Program-made: the position numbers and the translations under genes
Shown: positions 29,582-42,051 of the stretch, one piece after another
Numbering within the stretch: the stretch's first letter is position 1
Layout: each line of letters starts with the position of its first letter
The notes under the pieces: model-generated
What the model was told of the DNA's origin: nothing
The model's input: only the letters and a program-made list of their open reading frames with translations
Database searches by the model: none
Source of the DNA: Symbiodinium natans
Taxonomy: Eukaryota; Sar; Dinophyceae; Suessiales; Symbiodiniaceae
Direction of reading: 5' to 3'
Length of the DNA: 52,181 nt
Assembly: GCA_905221605.1 (NCBI GenBank)
Contig: CAJNDS010002522.1
Location: 10,001-62,181, forward strand

Positions 29582-29681
29582 NNNNNNNNNNNNNNNNNNN
29601 NNNNNNNNNNNNNNNNNNNNNNNNNNNNNNNNNNNNNNNNNNNNNNNNNNNNNNNNNNNNNNNNNNNNNNNNNNNNNNNNN
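29582..29681. other. Assembly gap, exactly 100 N
   Basis: A run of exactly 100 N, the usual placeholder for a gap of unknown size. It starts in a poly-G run, likely the reason assembly failed. Anything spanning it, including the 31-kb intron, has unknown true length. Confidence 0.98.
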
Positions 29682-32600
29682 GGCGTCCTTTTTACGTTTT
29701 CTGTGTCTTCAAGCCAAAAAGAAAGACATCCCAAAAGATAACACTTAGGGGTGTCCCTTTTGCTCGTTAGAAGACACAGAAAGCGATTAAAGGCACACCA
29801 TTTTGGATTGGCAGCAAACCCAGCTGATGCTCATGATATATCACTCTATATATAGGGGCGATGGAACGGGTGTCCTTTTCATGCGTCTTCTGTGCTTCCT
29901 GTTTCTATTCCTTGCAGTACGCTTCCAGAAAAATGGCATCCTTGTGATCGCTCCTCTCACTTCCCTTTCCCTTCTCTCCATCTATTACCTTTTAACTGAT
30001 TAAAAACAAGAAAGGAACTTGTATGATAAAGCAGGGGAAGGGTAAGCAGAGGGTGACTCCTTGCGCGTGGACCTTGCCGTACTTCATCATATCCCTCTTC
30101 TCGGCCTATCTCTTCTGTTCCTCTCCTTACCCTTCTCCTGTTTTCATAATTCCTTTTTGTTTTCCTTATTTCGAAAAGAACAAGGGAAGGGAGAGATAAG
30201 GGAGAGAGGATCGATAAAGAAGAGTCCCCCATCTTCTCGGTGCCTTGTTTTGTCTTTCCTACTCCTTTATTCATATCTCTATTCTTGTCTTTGCTCTTCC
30301 TGTTAAAAATGCAACCCTGTCTATGTCTCCTCCTCCTTCTCTCTCCCTCTTCAAAGACAAAAAACACAAGAAAAGGAAAAAAACAAAGAGAATGGAGGCC
30401 CCTGGCCTTTCTTATCCTTTTTCAATGGTTGGGGGTTGGCTGCTTGCCCGTGGCCCCTCTCCATGCTTCAGCATATGCCTCCTCTCGTCTTATCTCCTCG
30501 GTTCTTTTGATTGTTCCCAAACGGAAAAAGAAAGCGAGTTCCTTTCATTTTCATTGTTCTTCCTTTGGGTTTTTGTTTCAAAGGGAAACGAACAAGAGAG
30601 AAGAAAGAGGAGAAGGATAGGAAAGATGAAGACGGGTACCATCTTCTCTTTGCCATGGGCGATGGAACGGCTGTCCCTTTGGATCGTTTTCTGCATCTTC
30701 AAGCGAGAAAAAAGGATGCCCCCGAACAGAAAACTCTCTCTCTCTCTCTCTCTCTCTGTCTGTATCCCTGTCGCTATCTTTCTTTCTTTCGTTCTTTCTT
30801 TATCTTGCTCTCTTTCCCTGTCCCTATCTCTATCTCTCACTCATTCATTCTCAGTCTCTCTCTATCTCTCTCTCTATGCGCGACGGAAGCAGGCGTCCTT
30901 TTTTACGTTTGCTGTGTCTTCAAGGCAAAAAGAAAGACATCCCAAAAGAAAGCACTTAGGGGTGTCCCTTTTGCTCGTTTGACACACAGAAAGCGATTAA
31001 AGGGACACCGTTTTGGATTGGCAGCAAACCCAGCTGATGCTCATGATGTCTCTCTCTATATATAGGGGCGATGGAACGGGTGTCCTTTTCAATCGTCTTC
31101 TGCATCTTCAAAGGAGAAAGAACGATACCCCCCAAGAAGGAAAAGAACATAAGAGACAGGGAGGGGGGTTGAAGGGCTCCTCTCTTTACTTATTATTTCC
31201 CTTTCCTCTCTTCCTACCTGTTCTTGTTCTTATTCGCTTCAAAAAGCAAAATAAGGGAAAGGGGATTTCCTGAAGAGGAGGGATGAATGACACCTATCTG
31301 TGAAGAGCAAGAAAGGTTTTTTTCTCATTCAAAAGGGACAGGGGAGAGATGATAGATATGGAGGAATGCCATCTTCTTGCGCCTTGTTTTGTCCGTCCCT
31401 CCCCTTGCCTCTTGTCTCTTCTATTCCTTGCAGTACGCTTCCAGAACAAAGGCATCCTTGTGATCTCTACTCTCTCACTTCCCTTTCCCCTCTCTCCATC
31501 TATTACCTTTTAACTGATTAAAAACAAGAAAGGAACTTGTATGATAAAGCAGGGGAAAGGTAAGCAGAGGGTGACTTCTTGCGCGTGGACCTTGCCGTAC
31601 TTCATCATATCCCTTTTCTCGGCTTCCTTTCCTTACCCTTCTCCTTTGTGGTTCTCTTAATTCTTCCTTTTTGTTTTCCTTATTTCAAGAAGAAAAAGGG
31701 AAGGGAGAGATAAGGGAGAGAGGATCGATAAAGAAGAGTCCCATCTTCTCTGTGCCTTGTTTTGTCTTTCCTTATCCTTTATTCATCTCTCCTCCATTGT
31801 TGTCTTTGCTCTTCCCATTAAAAATGCGATCCTGTCTATTTCTCCTCCTCCTTCTCTCTCCGTCCTCTTCAACGACAAAAAGCACAAGGAAAACATAAGA
31901 GGGGAATGGAGGCCCTTGTCCTTTCTTATCCTTTTTCAATGGTTGGGAACGTGAGCGGGGTTAGCTGCTTGCCCGTGGCCCCTCTCCATGCTTCAGCATA
32001 TGCCTCCTCTCGCCTTATCTCCTCGGTTCTTTTGATTGTTCCCAAACGGAAAAAGAAAGCGAGTTCCTTTCATTTTCATTGTTCTTCCTTTGGGTTTTTG
32101 TTTCAAAGGGAAACGAACAAGAGAGAAGAAAGACAAGAAGGATAGGAAAGATGAAGACGAATACCATCTTCTCTTTGCCATGGGCAAAACCCGAGCCTTA
32201 GCTTCCAAATAAACCCTATTTGAGCCACCCACCCCCCCCCCCCCGGCCCTCCCCCCTCTCCTTTATAGGAAATGAAAACTGGACATGAACGATGTCCTCT
32301 CTCTCCTACTGGGACATGAAAGTCCTCCTGTATTCGTTTTCAATGAAAGATCTGTCTCTCGAGGAAATGGAAGATCTCCTCTATCTCTTTCTAGTAAACA
32401 CTTCTTCAAGTAGGAGAAAGGCTTTTTCATAAGGTGTAAATAAGGAGCTCTGTCATTCCCTTGGAGGACCCCTTTTCAGAAGAGGCAAGGGCATTCATTA
32501 CCTACACAGAGATAAAAGAGCTTTCACATGACCTAGACACATGACTTTTGATTGAGTTCTGTGGCTCATACTACAATAACAGAACAAAGCGCATTGAACA

Positions 32601-33110
32601 GCAGCACAAGGCTATTGAAAACACCATTTTTTCAGAGAAAAAAGGAATTGAAGTTGATCAACTTAGTTTCGATTAGAGTTTGTGGTTCTGCAACAACAAA
32701 ACAAAATGCATTGAGAAAAGAGAAATAGCGCAAGGTCTACGGAAAGAACAACTTATTCAACAAAGACAGCAAACATAAAGAAGCAACCGAAACGAACGTT
32801 GTGCAATTTAGTTTCAGGTAGCTTCTGTGGGTTTTGTAAAAACAATACGGTATAGAAAAGCGCGTCGGTTAGACCCTTTCTCTTCAAAAACCTTCGGCTA
32901 AACCCTACACACCAAATTCGTCAAGTTCTGTGGTTAGACTCGGTTAGACCCTTTCTTTGTAGAAACCTTCCGTCCATTACCCTAGGCCCGAAATCTCGTC
33001 AATTCTGTGGTTACTGCCTTTCTCACAAAAAAAACACGGGTTGAACTGTTGAAGTTTACATATGTAATAGTTATAATAGCTTGCAAAGGTTTAAATGCTT
33101 CTGCTTTTGT
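29682..33110. repeat. Repeat island, first module set
   Basis: Pyrimidine-rich non-telomeric DNA with no convincing gene. A module of about 220 bp occurs at 29682-29900 and 30893-31110 (marked by GCAAACCCAGCTGATGCTCA and GGGGCGATGGAACGGG). A module of about 310 bp marked by CTTGCGCGTGGACCTTGCCG occurs at about 30002-30310 and 31515-31830. The stretch 30380-30650 resembles 31905-32185. Frames in it owe their length to CT/GA bias and are shared by repeat copies rather than looking coding. Confidence 0.7.
32201..33110. repeat. Long direct repeat D, copy 1
   Basis: About 910 bp, near-identical to 37196-38165, from GCTTCCAAATAAACCCTATTT to AAATGCTTCTGCTTTTGT. It includes a C-run and GGTTAGACCC motifs. 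Copy 2 is longer because of small insertions. Possibly solo or paired LTRs, but no PBS or polypurine tract was seen. Confidence 0.75.
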
Positions 33111-34740
33111 AGAAAAGGCAGTGAGTCGGCCGCGCGAGATTTTTGCAGTCGCGTTTTCTCGTGATTTCTCCAAACAGAGGACGGACGTCTGGTGCGATCT
33201 ACGTGCCTCCTTTTGTAAAAAGGCAGCGAGTAGATCACACCAGAGTGTGGCCATTGTGTTTTCTCGTGATTTCTCCGAATAGAAGACGGACAAAATCTAG
33301 TTAAACTTCCGTTGAATACCAAGAAGTGGAGGAGCTATATACAAGGTAGGGGAATTCCGAGTTTCTAGAGTCACTTCTCTGTCCTTTCCCATTAAAAGAA
33401 AAGGAACTTTCTCATGGCATAATCAGAGAAGAGTATCTCATTCCTTTGAGGTAGAGGCGTTCTCTTCGTTCCCGTTTAAGGAGGCAAAAGCTCTGTCACG
33501 CTCTCCCATTCCTTAGCCGGTTACAAGGTAAAGGGGCGTTTGGCTTTATGTCTTCATTCTTACTGGGTAAGGGAGGGGTTTGTCATGCTTCTTTCAGTGG
33601 GAAATACATTGCCTATGTTAACATGTTAACAGCTGGAGGAAATCTTAATGTTTTAAGTTAGACGGAGAAGGAGCTTTTTCATTTAGTAACTACCAGGAAG
33701 TAGAGGAGCTACAAAGCAGAGACCATGTAGAGGAATTCCGAGTTCTAGAATCGTTTCTCATTCCTTTCCCATTAATATAAGTGGAAAGGGAACTTTCTCG
33801 TGTCGCATTCCTTTATAAGAGGTAGAGGAGCTCTCTTCATTGCTGTTTAAAGAGGCAAAAGCTCTGTCACGCTCTCCCGTTCCTCTCTCCGATTACGAAG
33901 TACAGGGGCTTTTGGCTTTATGTCTTCGTTCGCTTTGTCATGCTCCTTTCCTATTGGGAAATAGATTGGTGCCTCTGTTAACTGTTAACAGCTAGACGAA
34001 CTCTTCATGGATCCCTATCCGATTAGGACTTACAGGGCATGAAGCGATAAAGGAGCTGTCTTTTTTCTTCCTGAGGACTGGAGGGGGTTTGTCATGCTTT
34101 GAGGGACTCTTCATGTCTTGCTAAACAGCGATGGCGCTCTTCATTTAATACCAAGAAGCAGAGTAGCTACAAGGTACAGACCAGGTAGAGGAATTCCGAG
34201 TTCCAGAATCGTTTCCCTTTCCTTTCCGATTGAAAGTGGAAACGAACTTTCTCATGCTCTATTCATCTCAGTCCGGTTGCCTTTTTTGCCAGCTAATGCC
34301 AAGATGTCGTAAGTAGAGGAGCTACAAGGTAGGGACCAGGTAGAGGAATTCCGAGCCGCAGAATCGCTTCTCTTTCTTTTCCAATTGAAAGTGGAAAAGG
34401 AACTTTCTCATTTCCTATGCAGATAAATAGTACCTCATTCCTTTAAGAGGCGGAGAAGCTTGCTTCATATCGCTTCTCTTTCCTTTCCTATGAAAGTGGA
34501 AACGGCACTTTCTCATTCTCGAAAAAAGTATCTCATTCCTTTAAGAGGCAACGGAGCCGCCCTGTTTCCTTTAAAACAAGGCGGTTCAACAGTACCAAAT
34601 TTTCTTAGAGGTTGTCTTGAAAATTTGGTACTGTTGAACCGCCCTGCTTTCTTCAAACACGGCAGCACGCCTCCAGAAAAATGGCCTCCTTGCTATCTCT
34701 CTCCTCTCTCACTTCCCTTTCCCTTCTCTCCTTCTAGTTT
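33111..34740. repeat. Degenerate repeats around AGGTAGAGGAATTCCGAG
   Basis: A unit of about 100 bp with GGAGCTACAAGGTA, GAGGAATTCCGAG, TTGAAAGTGGAAA and GGAACTTTCTCA recurs near 33327, 33705, 34155 and 34310, with a related part near 34470. No gene seen. Confidence 0.65.
34580..34643. repeat. Perfect 25-bp hairpin
   Basis: Arms 34580-34604 and 34619-34643 are exact reverse complements (arm begins GGCGGTTCAACAGTACC), with a 14-base loop. It could be a small-RNA precursor-like hairpin or a miniature element; nothing else around it decides this. Confidence 0.75.
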
Positions 34741-35360
34741 CTTTTAACCGATAAAACACAAGAACGGAACTTGCGTGATAAAGCAGTGGAAGGTAAACCG
34801 AGGGTGACTCCTTGCGCGTGGACCTTGCCGTACTTCATCATATCCCTCTTCTCGGCCTATCTCTTCTGCTCTTTTTTCTTACTGTTCTCCTGTTCATAAT
34901 TCTTCCTGTTTAGTTGTTCTTATTTCGAAAAGAAAGAGGGAAGGGAGAGATAAGGGAGGGAGGAAAGATAAAGAAGAGCGCCATCTTCTCAGCGCCTTGT
35001 TTTGTCTCTCCCTCTTCTCTATTCATCTCTCTTCTATTCTTTTCTTTGCTATTCCATTGAAGTTGGGTTCCCTGTATCTCTCCTCTCTCCTTCTCTCTTC
35101 CTCCTCTTCTCCTGCTCCCCTCTAAACGGTTGCTCCTTACAGATAGGTGCCCTCCCTCCTCTTCAGGAAATATCCTTTTCCTTACTTTGCTTTTTTAAGC
35201 GAAGAAAACAACAGATAAGAAGAGAGGAAAGGGAATGACTAAGTAAAGAGAGGAGCCCTTCAATTTCCCTCCCTACATCTGATGTTACTGGTGGTGCCCT
35301 TCTTTCTCCCTTGAAGATGCAGAAAACTATCAGGAAGGACACCCGTTCCATCGCCCATAT

Positions 35361-35482
<122 letters not shown>

Positions 35483-36145
35483 AAAGAGAAATCATGAGCA
35501 TCAGCTGGGTTTGCTGCCGATCCAAAATGTCCCTTTTAATAGCCTTCTGTGTCTTCAAACGAGCAAAAGGGACACCCTGACTAAGTGTTTCCTTGTGGTG
35601 TCCCTTTTCCTCGCTTGAAGATGCAGAAAACGATCCAAAAAGACACCCGTTCCATCGCCCATACATGGGGAGAGAGAAAAATCATGAGCATCAGTTGGGC
35701 TTGCTGCCAACCCAAAGCGGGCGTCCCTTTTAATCGCTTGCTGTGTCTTCAAACGAGCAAAAGGGACACCCTAAGTGCTTTCTTGTGGGGTCCCTTTTCC
35801 TCGCTTGAAGATGCAGAAAACGATCAAACAGGACACCCGTTCCATCGCCCATATATAGGGAGAGAGAGAGAGGGAGAAATTTTGAGCATCAGCTGGGTTT
35901 GCTTACATGTTCATTAATTGTTCTTCCTTTTGTCTTTTCTTTCTAACGGACATGAACAAGAGAAGAGAAAAATAAGAAACAGAGGAAAGATGAAAACGAG
36001 CACCGTCTCCTCTTTGCCTGATTTTTGCGCCTCCCTCGCCTGCCTTCATTTCTCTTCCATTCTTGTCATTGCTCTTCCCATTAGAGTTGCATTACTTTTG
36101 ATCTCTCCTCTCTCCTTTCTCTCTCCTTTCTCTCTCCTTTCTCTC

Positions 36146-36193
<48 letters not shown>

Positions 36194-37195
36194 TCTCTTC
36201 TCTTGTTCTCCTTTAAATCTCAAAAACACACAAAAGGAAGCTTCTTTGCCTTTTTGAATGAAAAAAGAAAAGAAAAAAGAGATAGGGAAACAAATTGAAG
36301 AGCTCCACCTTTCCTCTCGTTCTATGTGTTGCTTCCTTGTCGTTTCAGAAAGCAAGCAAAATGAGGGCAAGGGGGCTTCCTGAAGAGGAGAGGGGGCACC
36401 TATCTGCGAAGAGCAAGAATAGTCTTGTCTTGTTTAATTATAGAGGGAAAAGGGAGAGACAAAGAAGGGAGAGATTACAGATAAAGAAGAGTGCCATCTC
36501 CTTTGTGCCTTGTTGCGTTCCTCCGTCTCCTTGTTTCTTGTCTCCTCTCTTCTGTTCAGTACCCTTCCAGAAAAATAAGTGGCCTCCTTGCTATCTCTCT
36601 CCCCTCTCACGTCCCTTTCCCTTCTCTCCTTCTAGTTTCTTTTAACTGATAAAAAACAAGAAAGGAACTTGCATGATAAAGCAGTGGAAGGTAAGGCAGA
36701 GGGTGACTCCTTGCGCGTGGACCTTGCCGTACTTCATCATATCCCTCTTCTCGGCCTATCTCTTCTGCTCTTTTTTCTTACTGTTCTCCTTTGCATAATT
36801 CTTCCTGTTTAGTTGTTCTTATTTCGAAAAGAAAGAGGGAAGGGAGAGATAAGGAGGAACGATAAAGAAGAGTGCCATCTTCTCAGCGCCTTGTTTTGTC
36901 TCTCCCTCTTCTCTATTCATCTCTCTTCTATTCTTTTCTTTGCTATTCCATTGAAGTTGGATTCCCTGTATCTCTCCTCGCTCCTTCTCTCTCCCTCCTC
37001 TTCTCCTGTTCCTCTCTAAATGACAAAAACACAAGAAAGGAAGAACAAGATGGGAATGGAAGCCCTTTTCCTGTCTTCTCCTGTTGCAATAAGAAGGAAA
37101 AGAGCACAGGAGATAAGGAAGGGAATTGAAGAGCTCCTCTAGCAACTTTCTCATGCCCTTTCCTTTCTATCTACCACACCACAACACGACCCTCA

Positions 37196-38165
37196 GCTTC
37201 CAAATAAACCCTATTTAAGCCGGCCACCCCCCCCCTCCCCCTCCCCCCTCTCCTTTATAGGAAATGAAAAGTGGACACGAACGATGTCCTCTATCTTTTA
37301 ATGCAGCAGGAGAGAGCTCCTCTCTCTCTTAATGGGACATGAAAGTCCTCCTGTGTTTGTTTTCAATGAAAGATCTGTCTCTCGAGGAAATGGAAGATCT
37401 CCTCTATCTCTTTCTAGGAAACACTTCTTCAAGTAGGAGAAAGGCTTTTTCATAAGGTGTAAATCAGGAGCTCTGTCATTCCCCAAAAAAGAAGAAGGAG
37501 AGAGGGGAGCCCTTGGAGGACCCTTTTCAGAAGAGGCAAGGGCACTCATTACCTACACAGAGATAAAAGAGCTTTCAGATGACCTAGACACATGACTTTC
37601 GATTGAATTCTGTGGCTCATACTACAATAACAAAACAAAATGCATTGAACAGCAGCACAAGGCTATGGAAACCACCATATTTTCAGAGAGAGAAAAAAAA
37701 GAATTGAAGTTGAGCAACTTAGTTTCGATTAGAGTTTGTTGTTCTGCAACAACAAAACAAAATGCATTGAGAAAAGAGAAATAGCGCAAGGTCTACGGAA
37801 AGAACAACTTATTCAACAAAGACAGCAAACATAAAGAAGCAACCGAAACGAACGTTGTGCAATTTAGTTTCAGGTAGCTTCTGTGGGTTTTGTAAAAACA
37901 ATACGGTATAGAAAAGCGCGTCGGTTAGACCCTTTCTCTTCAAAAGCCTTCGGCTAAACCCTACACACCAAATTCGTCAAGTTCTGTGGTTAGACTCGGT
38001 TAGACCCTTTCTTTGTAGAAACCTTCCGTCCATTACCCTAAGCCCGAAATCTCGTCAATTCTGTGGTTACTGCCTTTCTCTCAAAAAAACAAGGGTTGAA
38101 CTGCTGAAGTTTAAATATGTAGTAGTTATAATAGCTTCCAAAGGTTTAAATGCTTCTGCTTTTGT
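37196..38165. repeat. Long direct repeat D, copy 2
   Basis: Partner of 32201-33110, with insertions near 37300 and 37485. It stops being similar at TTTTGT|GGCAGG, giving a sharp boundary. Confidence 0.75.
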
Positions 38166-40620
38166 GGCAGGAGGAGCCAGCAACAGAAAGTGTCTGGCCA
38201 AAGAGATTAGGGTTTAAATAGTCCATTGTATATAAACAAAAGACCTATGTCAAATCATACGTAAAGGTTCCTGCCTCATATATATATATATACCCTGTCA
38301 GGGATTGTATGGGGCCCTAATTCCCGCCTTCCCTGCCAACCAACAGTAAGCCCAGCGATCAAGCGCTCCTCATGAGGTGCCAGATCTAACGCTTGCAAGC
38401 AGGCAGCTCGTGTGTGGGGGCTGTTCCACATCACAACTATTATGGGCCTGGGCTTATTTGGATCATCACCCCCCGCCCTGTAGCCCTTGGTCCATGCTGG
38501 CTGGCCTCATCTGTGCATCGAAGAGTGCCTGGGCTTTGCTTGTTCATAGAGGCATACACCAAACCCAAACGGTAAGCCCTCAACAAAAAACTATATTGCA
38601 GGCAGTGGCCCATAACACACAGGATGCAAGGGCCACTTCAGGGCGTGCGCTGACGCAGCTCTGACCCTTTCAGGAGAGGCCCTGGGCCGCAACCGAAAAC
38701 CCGAAAGCCTCCCGAGGCCAGAAATTAGGAGTTCGACTGCCCTGCTCGTAAAGCCTGAAGTCGTCGCATCTCTACGACACATGCCTGGATCCCCGCAGCA
38801 GCCGCATGGCCATTGTGCTATCATGTGCTATCCAAGGTTCTTGAACCTCTTGTGTGGATTGTCGTGCCATCTCGCGCGGCGGTCTTGGCCAGAGGTCTTG
38901 TTAATGGCAGCTAGCGGTTACAGTGGCTACTGGATGCTACTGGCAAGCTGCCGATGATCTAAGCAGACATTTCGGGGTCGGGGGTGCTGAGCATTAGTTC
39001 TAGAGCATTCTGAACGCCAGGTCAAGACGTTACTCCATTGAATAAGGCCTCTTTGACACCTTTCTTGACAGGCCCAAATCTTGAGGACCCGGCTCATGTG
39101 CCCGCATGTCTGGAACCGCACCACCTTGGACTCGGCTCCGTGAAGTGCAACTTGCGGTTCGGGATCAGCACTATGTAGCAGTATGAAATTTGGGCAGCTC
39201 GGATTTGCATACGTCGTGCGAGATCGGTGCGGCCTTCTGACAATAAGCCCACTTCTGGCATGTGGGACAGAGTAGTCTCGGCAACCGTAATTTCAGAGGC
39301 AGCCCTTTGGCGCCTGTGCTAGCAACTACTAGTGCCGAGAGATGCTGAGAAGGAGATTCACCGCGCACGAAAATGGTGCTCCTGCGAAGCCAAGCAGCTT
39401 GCCATCCCGACGACAAAAGGCTGAATTACTCCAACTGTCTCTGCAGTTGTCTTCTTCTGGGAGCCAGGCGCCGGCGCGAGCGATGAAGGTGGCGGGGGAC
39501 ACTGCGCTCGTCACTAGGTTCTGGTATGGGGTGGTCTACTTAGCGACGGCAGTGCCATTCTTCACACTCCCTTTTCCAGCGAACTGTGTCGAACAGTCTC
39601 AGCGCCACTTCGGGCAAGAAAGGCACGAAGGAGGAAAAATCAAGACAGCTCCACATGAGATGCCTGAAAGATACCGCGCGAAGCAAAAGGACAGCGCGGC
39701 ACTAGGCCACAATCAAGTTGGAGCCCGTCAAGGTCGTCTCAAACCGATTCTCACCACTTCCTGAGAAGCAGTGCGAAGATCACACCAAGCAACGTGCACC
39801 GAAACCTCAATGATCATGTACTTGTAGACTCTGTGGCTGCAGTGGTGAGGGGGGGAACTGTGGAACATCCCTAAGTCTGTCCTAAGCAACGACAATCGAA
39901 CAGCCAAGCAGCTCTTTTGCTTCGAGCATGCCTGGGTTGAAAGCCGAGAAGTTCAGGGTTGACGCATGAGAGCGCGCGAACCGAAAGACCCGGCAAGCTG
40001 GGGGCGTTCAAAACCTTCGCAGAACAAGCACCAGTACTTCCTTGCAGTGTGCTACAAGGCTTCCTGCAGTTGTGAGCTCCCGGGTCTCCGAACCAAACAC
40101 TCCAACCCAAGATGTTTGGAGCCCCCGAAGCTGTGGTGGGGTCTATCGCTCCCGCATTCCCTGAACCAACCAATCTAACCTGCAAGAAGCATTCCTGAAA
40201 CCCCAGCCGAGCCATTTCGGATTACGGCCCTGCATCCGGGAAACGCTTGAAGATGCCATCCGGCCTTGCGGCCACCTCCTTCACTGAGCCCTGGCAAGCT
40301 CCGCTTCACGGGTTTGGGGGTCATGCCCTGCTGTGGTTTCAACCTGTTTTGAGTGCTCTGTATGTATGTATGTATGTATGTATGTATATATTTATACATA
40401 TATATATATATGTTAGTTATTGTGCATTCATATTAAACTTGTGTTTCTTAATTTTATATCCATTCATTTACTTACGTTTGTCTGTATACGCAAGGGTATC
40501 CTTGCTTAACAGAGCTTAGAAGGGAACCTCGTCTCTAAAACTGAGACTACGGGTACCGACTGGGGGCAAGCTTTGCCGGCCTCCTCTGCCACCATTCCAG
40601 AGTCGAGCACTACAACCTGG
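38166..40620. other. Unique stretch without recognisable gene
   Basis: Mixed-composition DNA free of telomere-like arrays. The longest ATG frame is 39342-39764 (140 codons, plus), with biased but unremarkable composition and no family I know. (TA)n runs lie at 38278-38292 and 40400-40412 and a (TATG)n run at about 40360-40388. Confidence 0.6.
39342..39764 (+). CDS. Doubtful open frame, 140 codons
   Basis: ATG to TGA, Ala/Arg/Ser-rich, with one hydrophobic stretch (WYGVVYLATAVPFFTLPF, about residues 62-79) that could be a membrane segment. No family recognised and no splice context; in DNA of this composition such a frame can arise by chance. Confidence 0.2.
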   Translation: MLRRRFTAHENGAPAKPSSLPSRRQKAELLQLSLQLSSSGSQAPARAMKVAGDTALVTRFWYGVVYLATAVPFFTLPFPANCVEQSQRHFGQERHEGGKIKTAPHEMPERYRAKQKDSAALGHNQVGARQGRLKPILTTS

Positions 40621-40623
40621 GGC

Positions 40624-41409
40624 ACCGGGGTTTAGGGTTTAGGCCAGGCTTTGGGGTGTAAGGTTAAGGGTTTAGGGTTTAGGGCTTAGGGTTTTTTTTG
40701 CCACCCGCCTAGCCGACCCCAGGGTTTAGGGTTTAGGGTTTAGGGTTTAGGGTTTAGGGTTTAGGGTTTAGGGTTTAGGGTTTAGGGTTTAGGGTTTAGG
40801 GTTTAGGGTTTAGGGTTCAGGGTTTCAGGGTTTCAGGGTTTCAGGGTTTAGGACTTAGGGTTTCGGGCGTTTTGGGTTTAGGGGTTAGGGTTTCGGGTGT
40901 AGGGTTGCTTGGCTGAAAACTATGAAGGCTTCGGGTCGGGGGGAAAGTTTCGGAGTGTTTCGAGGAAAGTTTCGAGAAAATTCTTTTTGACTTTCGAAGA
41001 ACGTTTCAAGTTGCAGGGCTTGAAGGTTGAGAGTTTAGGGGTTTAGCGTTCGGAGGATCTCGTTTGCCTAGACGTCCCATAACCGAAGGCCAAAGTCGTA
41101 GATCATGCACCCTAAATCCTAAACCCTAAACCCTAGACCCTAGACCCTAGACCCTAACCCCTAAACCCTCAAGCCCCTAAACCCTCAAACCCTCAAACCC
41201 TCAAACCCTAGACCCTAGACCTCAAACCCTAAACCCCAAAACCTAACCCCTAAACCCTAAACCCTAAACCCTCAAACCCCTGAACCCTCAAACCCTCAAA
41301 CCCTCCAACCCTAAACCCCAAACCCCAAACCCCCAAACCCCTAAAACCTAAACCCTAAACCCGAAACCCTAAACCCTAAATCCTCAAACCCTCAAACCCT
41401 CAAACCCTA
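40624..41409. repeat. Opposed telomere-like arrays before element copy 2
   Basis: TTTAGGG array 40722-40815 with (TTTCAGGG) variants to 40850, a unique stretch 40900-41100, then CCCTAAA/CCCTAGA/CCCTCAAA arrays from 41110 to the LTR at 41410. Confidence 0.85.
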
Positions 41410-41696
41410 TGCGGAGCTGCAACTGGTATTGTAGAAAAGAGTTAGTGTTGAGAGTTGGAAGGGTTAATGAACCCGGATAACATGTTTGGCTCAAGATGGG
41501 CTTGGACAGAAAGCCACAAGTTCAAAAAGTAGTGCCTGGGTTCTTAGGGTTTGGTAAGGGTGTGGATTCCTTCCCCCTTTCCTTCCCCCCTGGGTTGCTC
41601 TTATCCGTGTTCTCGTTTGTTTCTTGGTTCGATCTGGGGAATATAGGTTCAGGGCGATTAGGGGAGTTGGTTTCCTTCCCTGGTTGTCCCCCCGTA
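41410..41696 (+). repeat. 5' LTR of copy 2
   Basis: 287 bp, with about six substitutions and one lost T relative to the other three LTRs, mostly in the last 60 bases (for example CAGGGCGATTA for CTGGGCAATTA). It is preceded by CCCTCAAACCCTA, opposite in orientation to the array that precedes copy 1. Confidence 0.9.
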
Positions 41697-41720
41697 GGTT
41701 ATGAGCCCAAATTAGGTTCC
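41697..41720 (+). promoter_or_regulatory. Primer-binding site, copy 2
   Basis: Same sequence and position as in copy 1, starting GGTTATGAGCCC directly after the LTR, and fully conserved although the neighbouring LTR end has diverged. Confidence 0.68.
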
Positions 41721-41763
41721 CTGCGGTTAAGTGTTCTTTCAAGGTTTTTGGGATTAAGAAGCA

Positions 41764-41976
41764 ATGCCTTCTCCCAAACGATGGCTCCAGCCTTCCTCGG
41801 ATGGTGGACAGAATGGTGGAGCTGGAAACGGTGCAGCTGAGTCTCTGGGTGAAAGGACGGTGCTGGAAGAGGTGATGCCTGGCGCTGAAGAACATCTGGA
41901 AGAAGCCTTGGTTGCAGAATACTCCAATGTGGGTATAAATCCCAATGTGGATATGGTTAGCAATGCTGAAGCTTAA
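41764..41976 (+). pseudogene. Element polyprotein N-terminal fragment (copy 2), early stop
   Basis: Seventy codons from the same ATG used in copy 1 (MPSPKRW...), ended by TAA at 41974-41976 where copy 1 has GAA (GCTTAAGG against GCTGAAGG). A single substitution thus separates the start from the rest of the frame. Translation of the remainder would need the ATG at 42052. Confidence 0.75.
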
Positions 41977-42051
41977 GGACGTGCTGTTTCTGTATCGCCA
42001 AAGCCTGGTGAAAAAAGGAGCTGGGACGCGACTGGTGGTATAGACCGTGAA

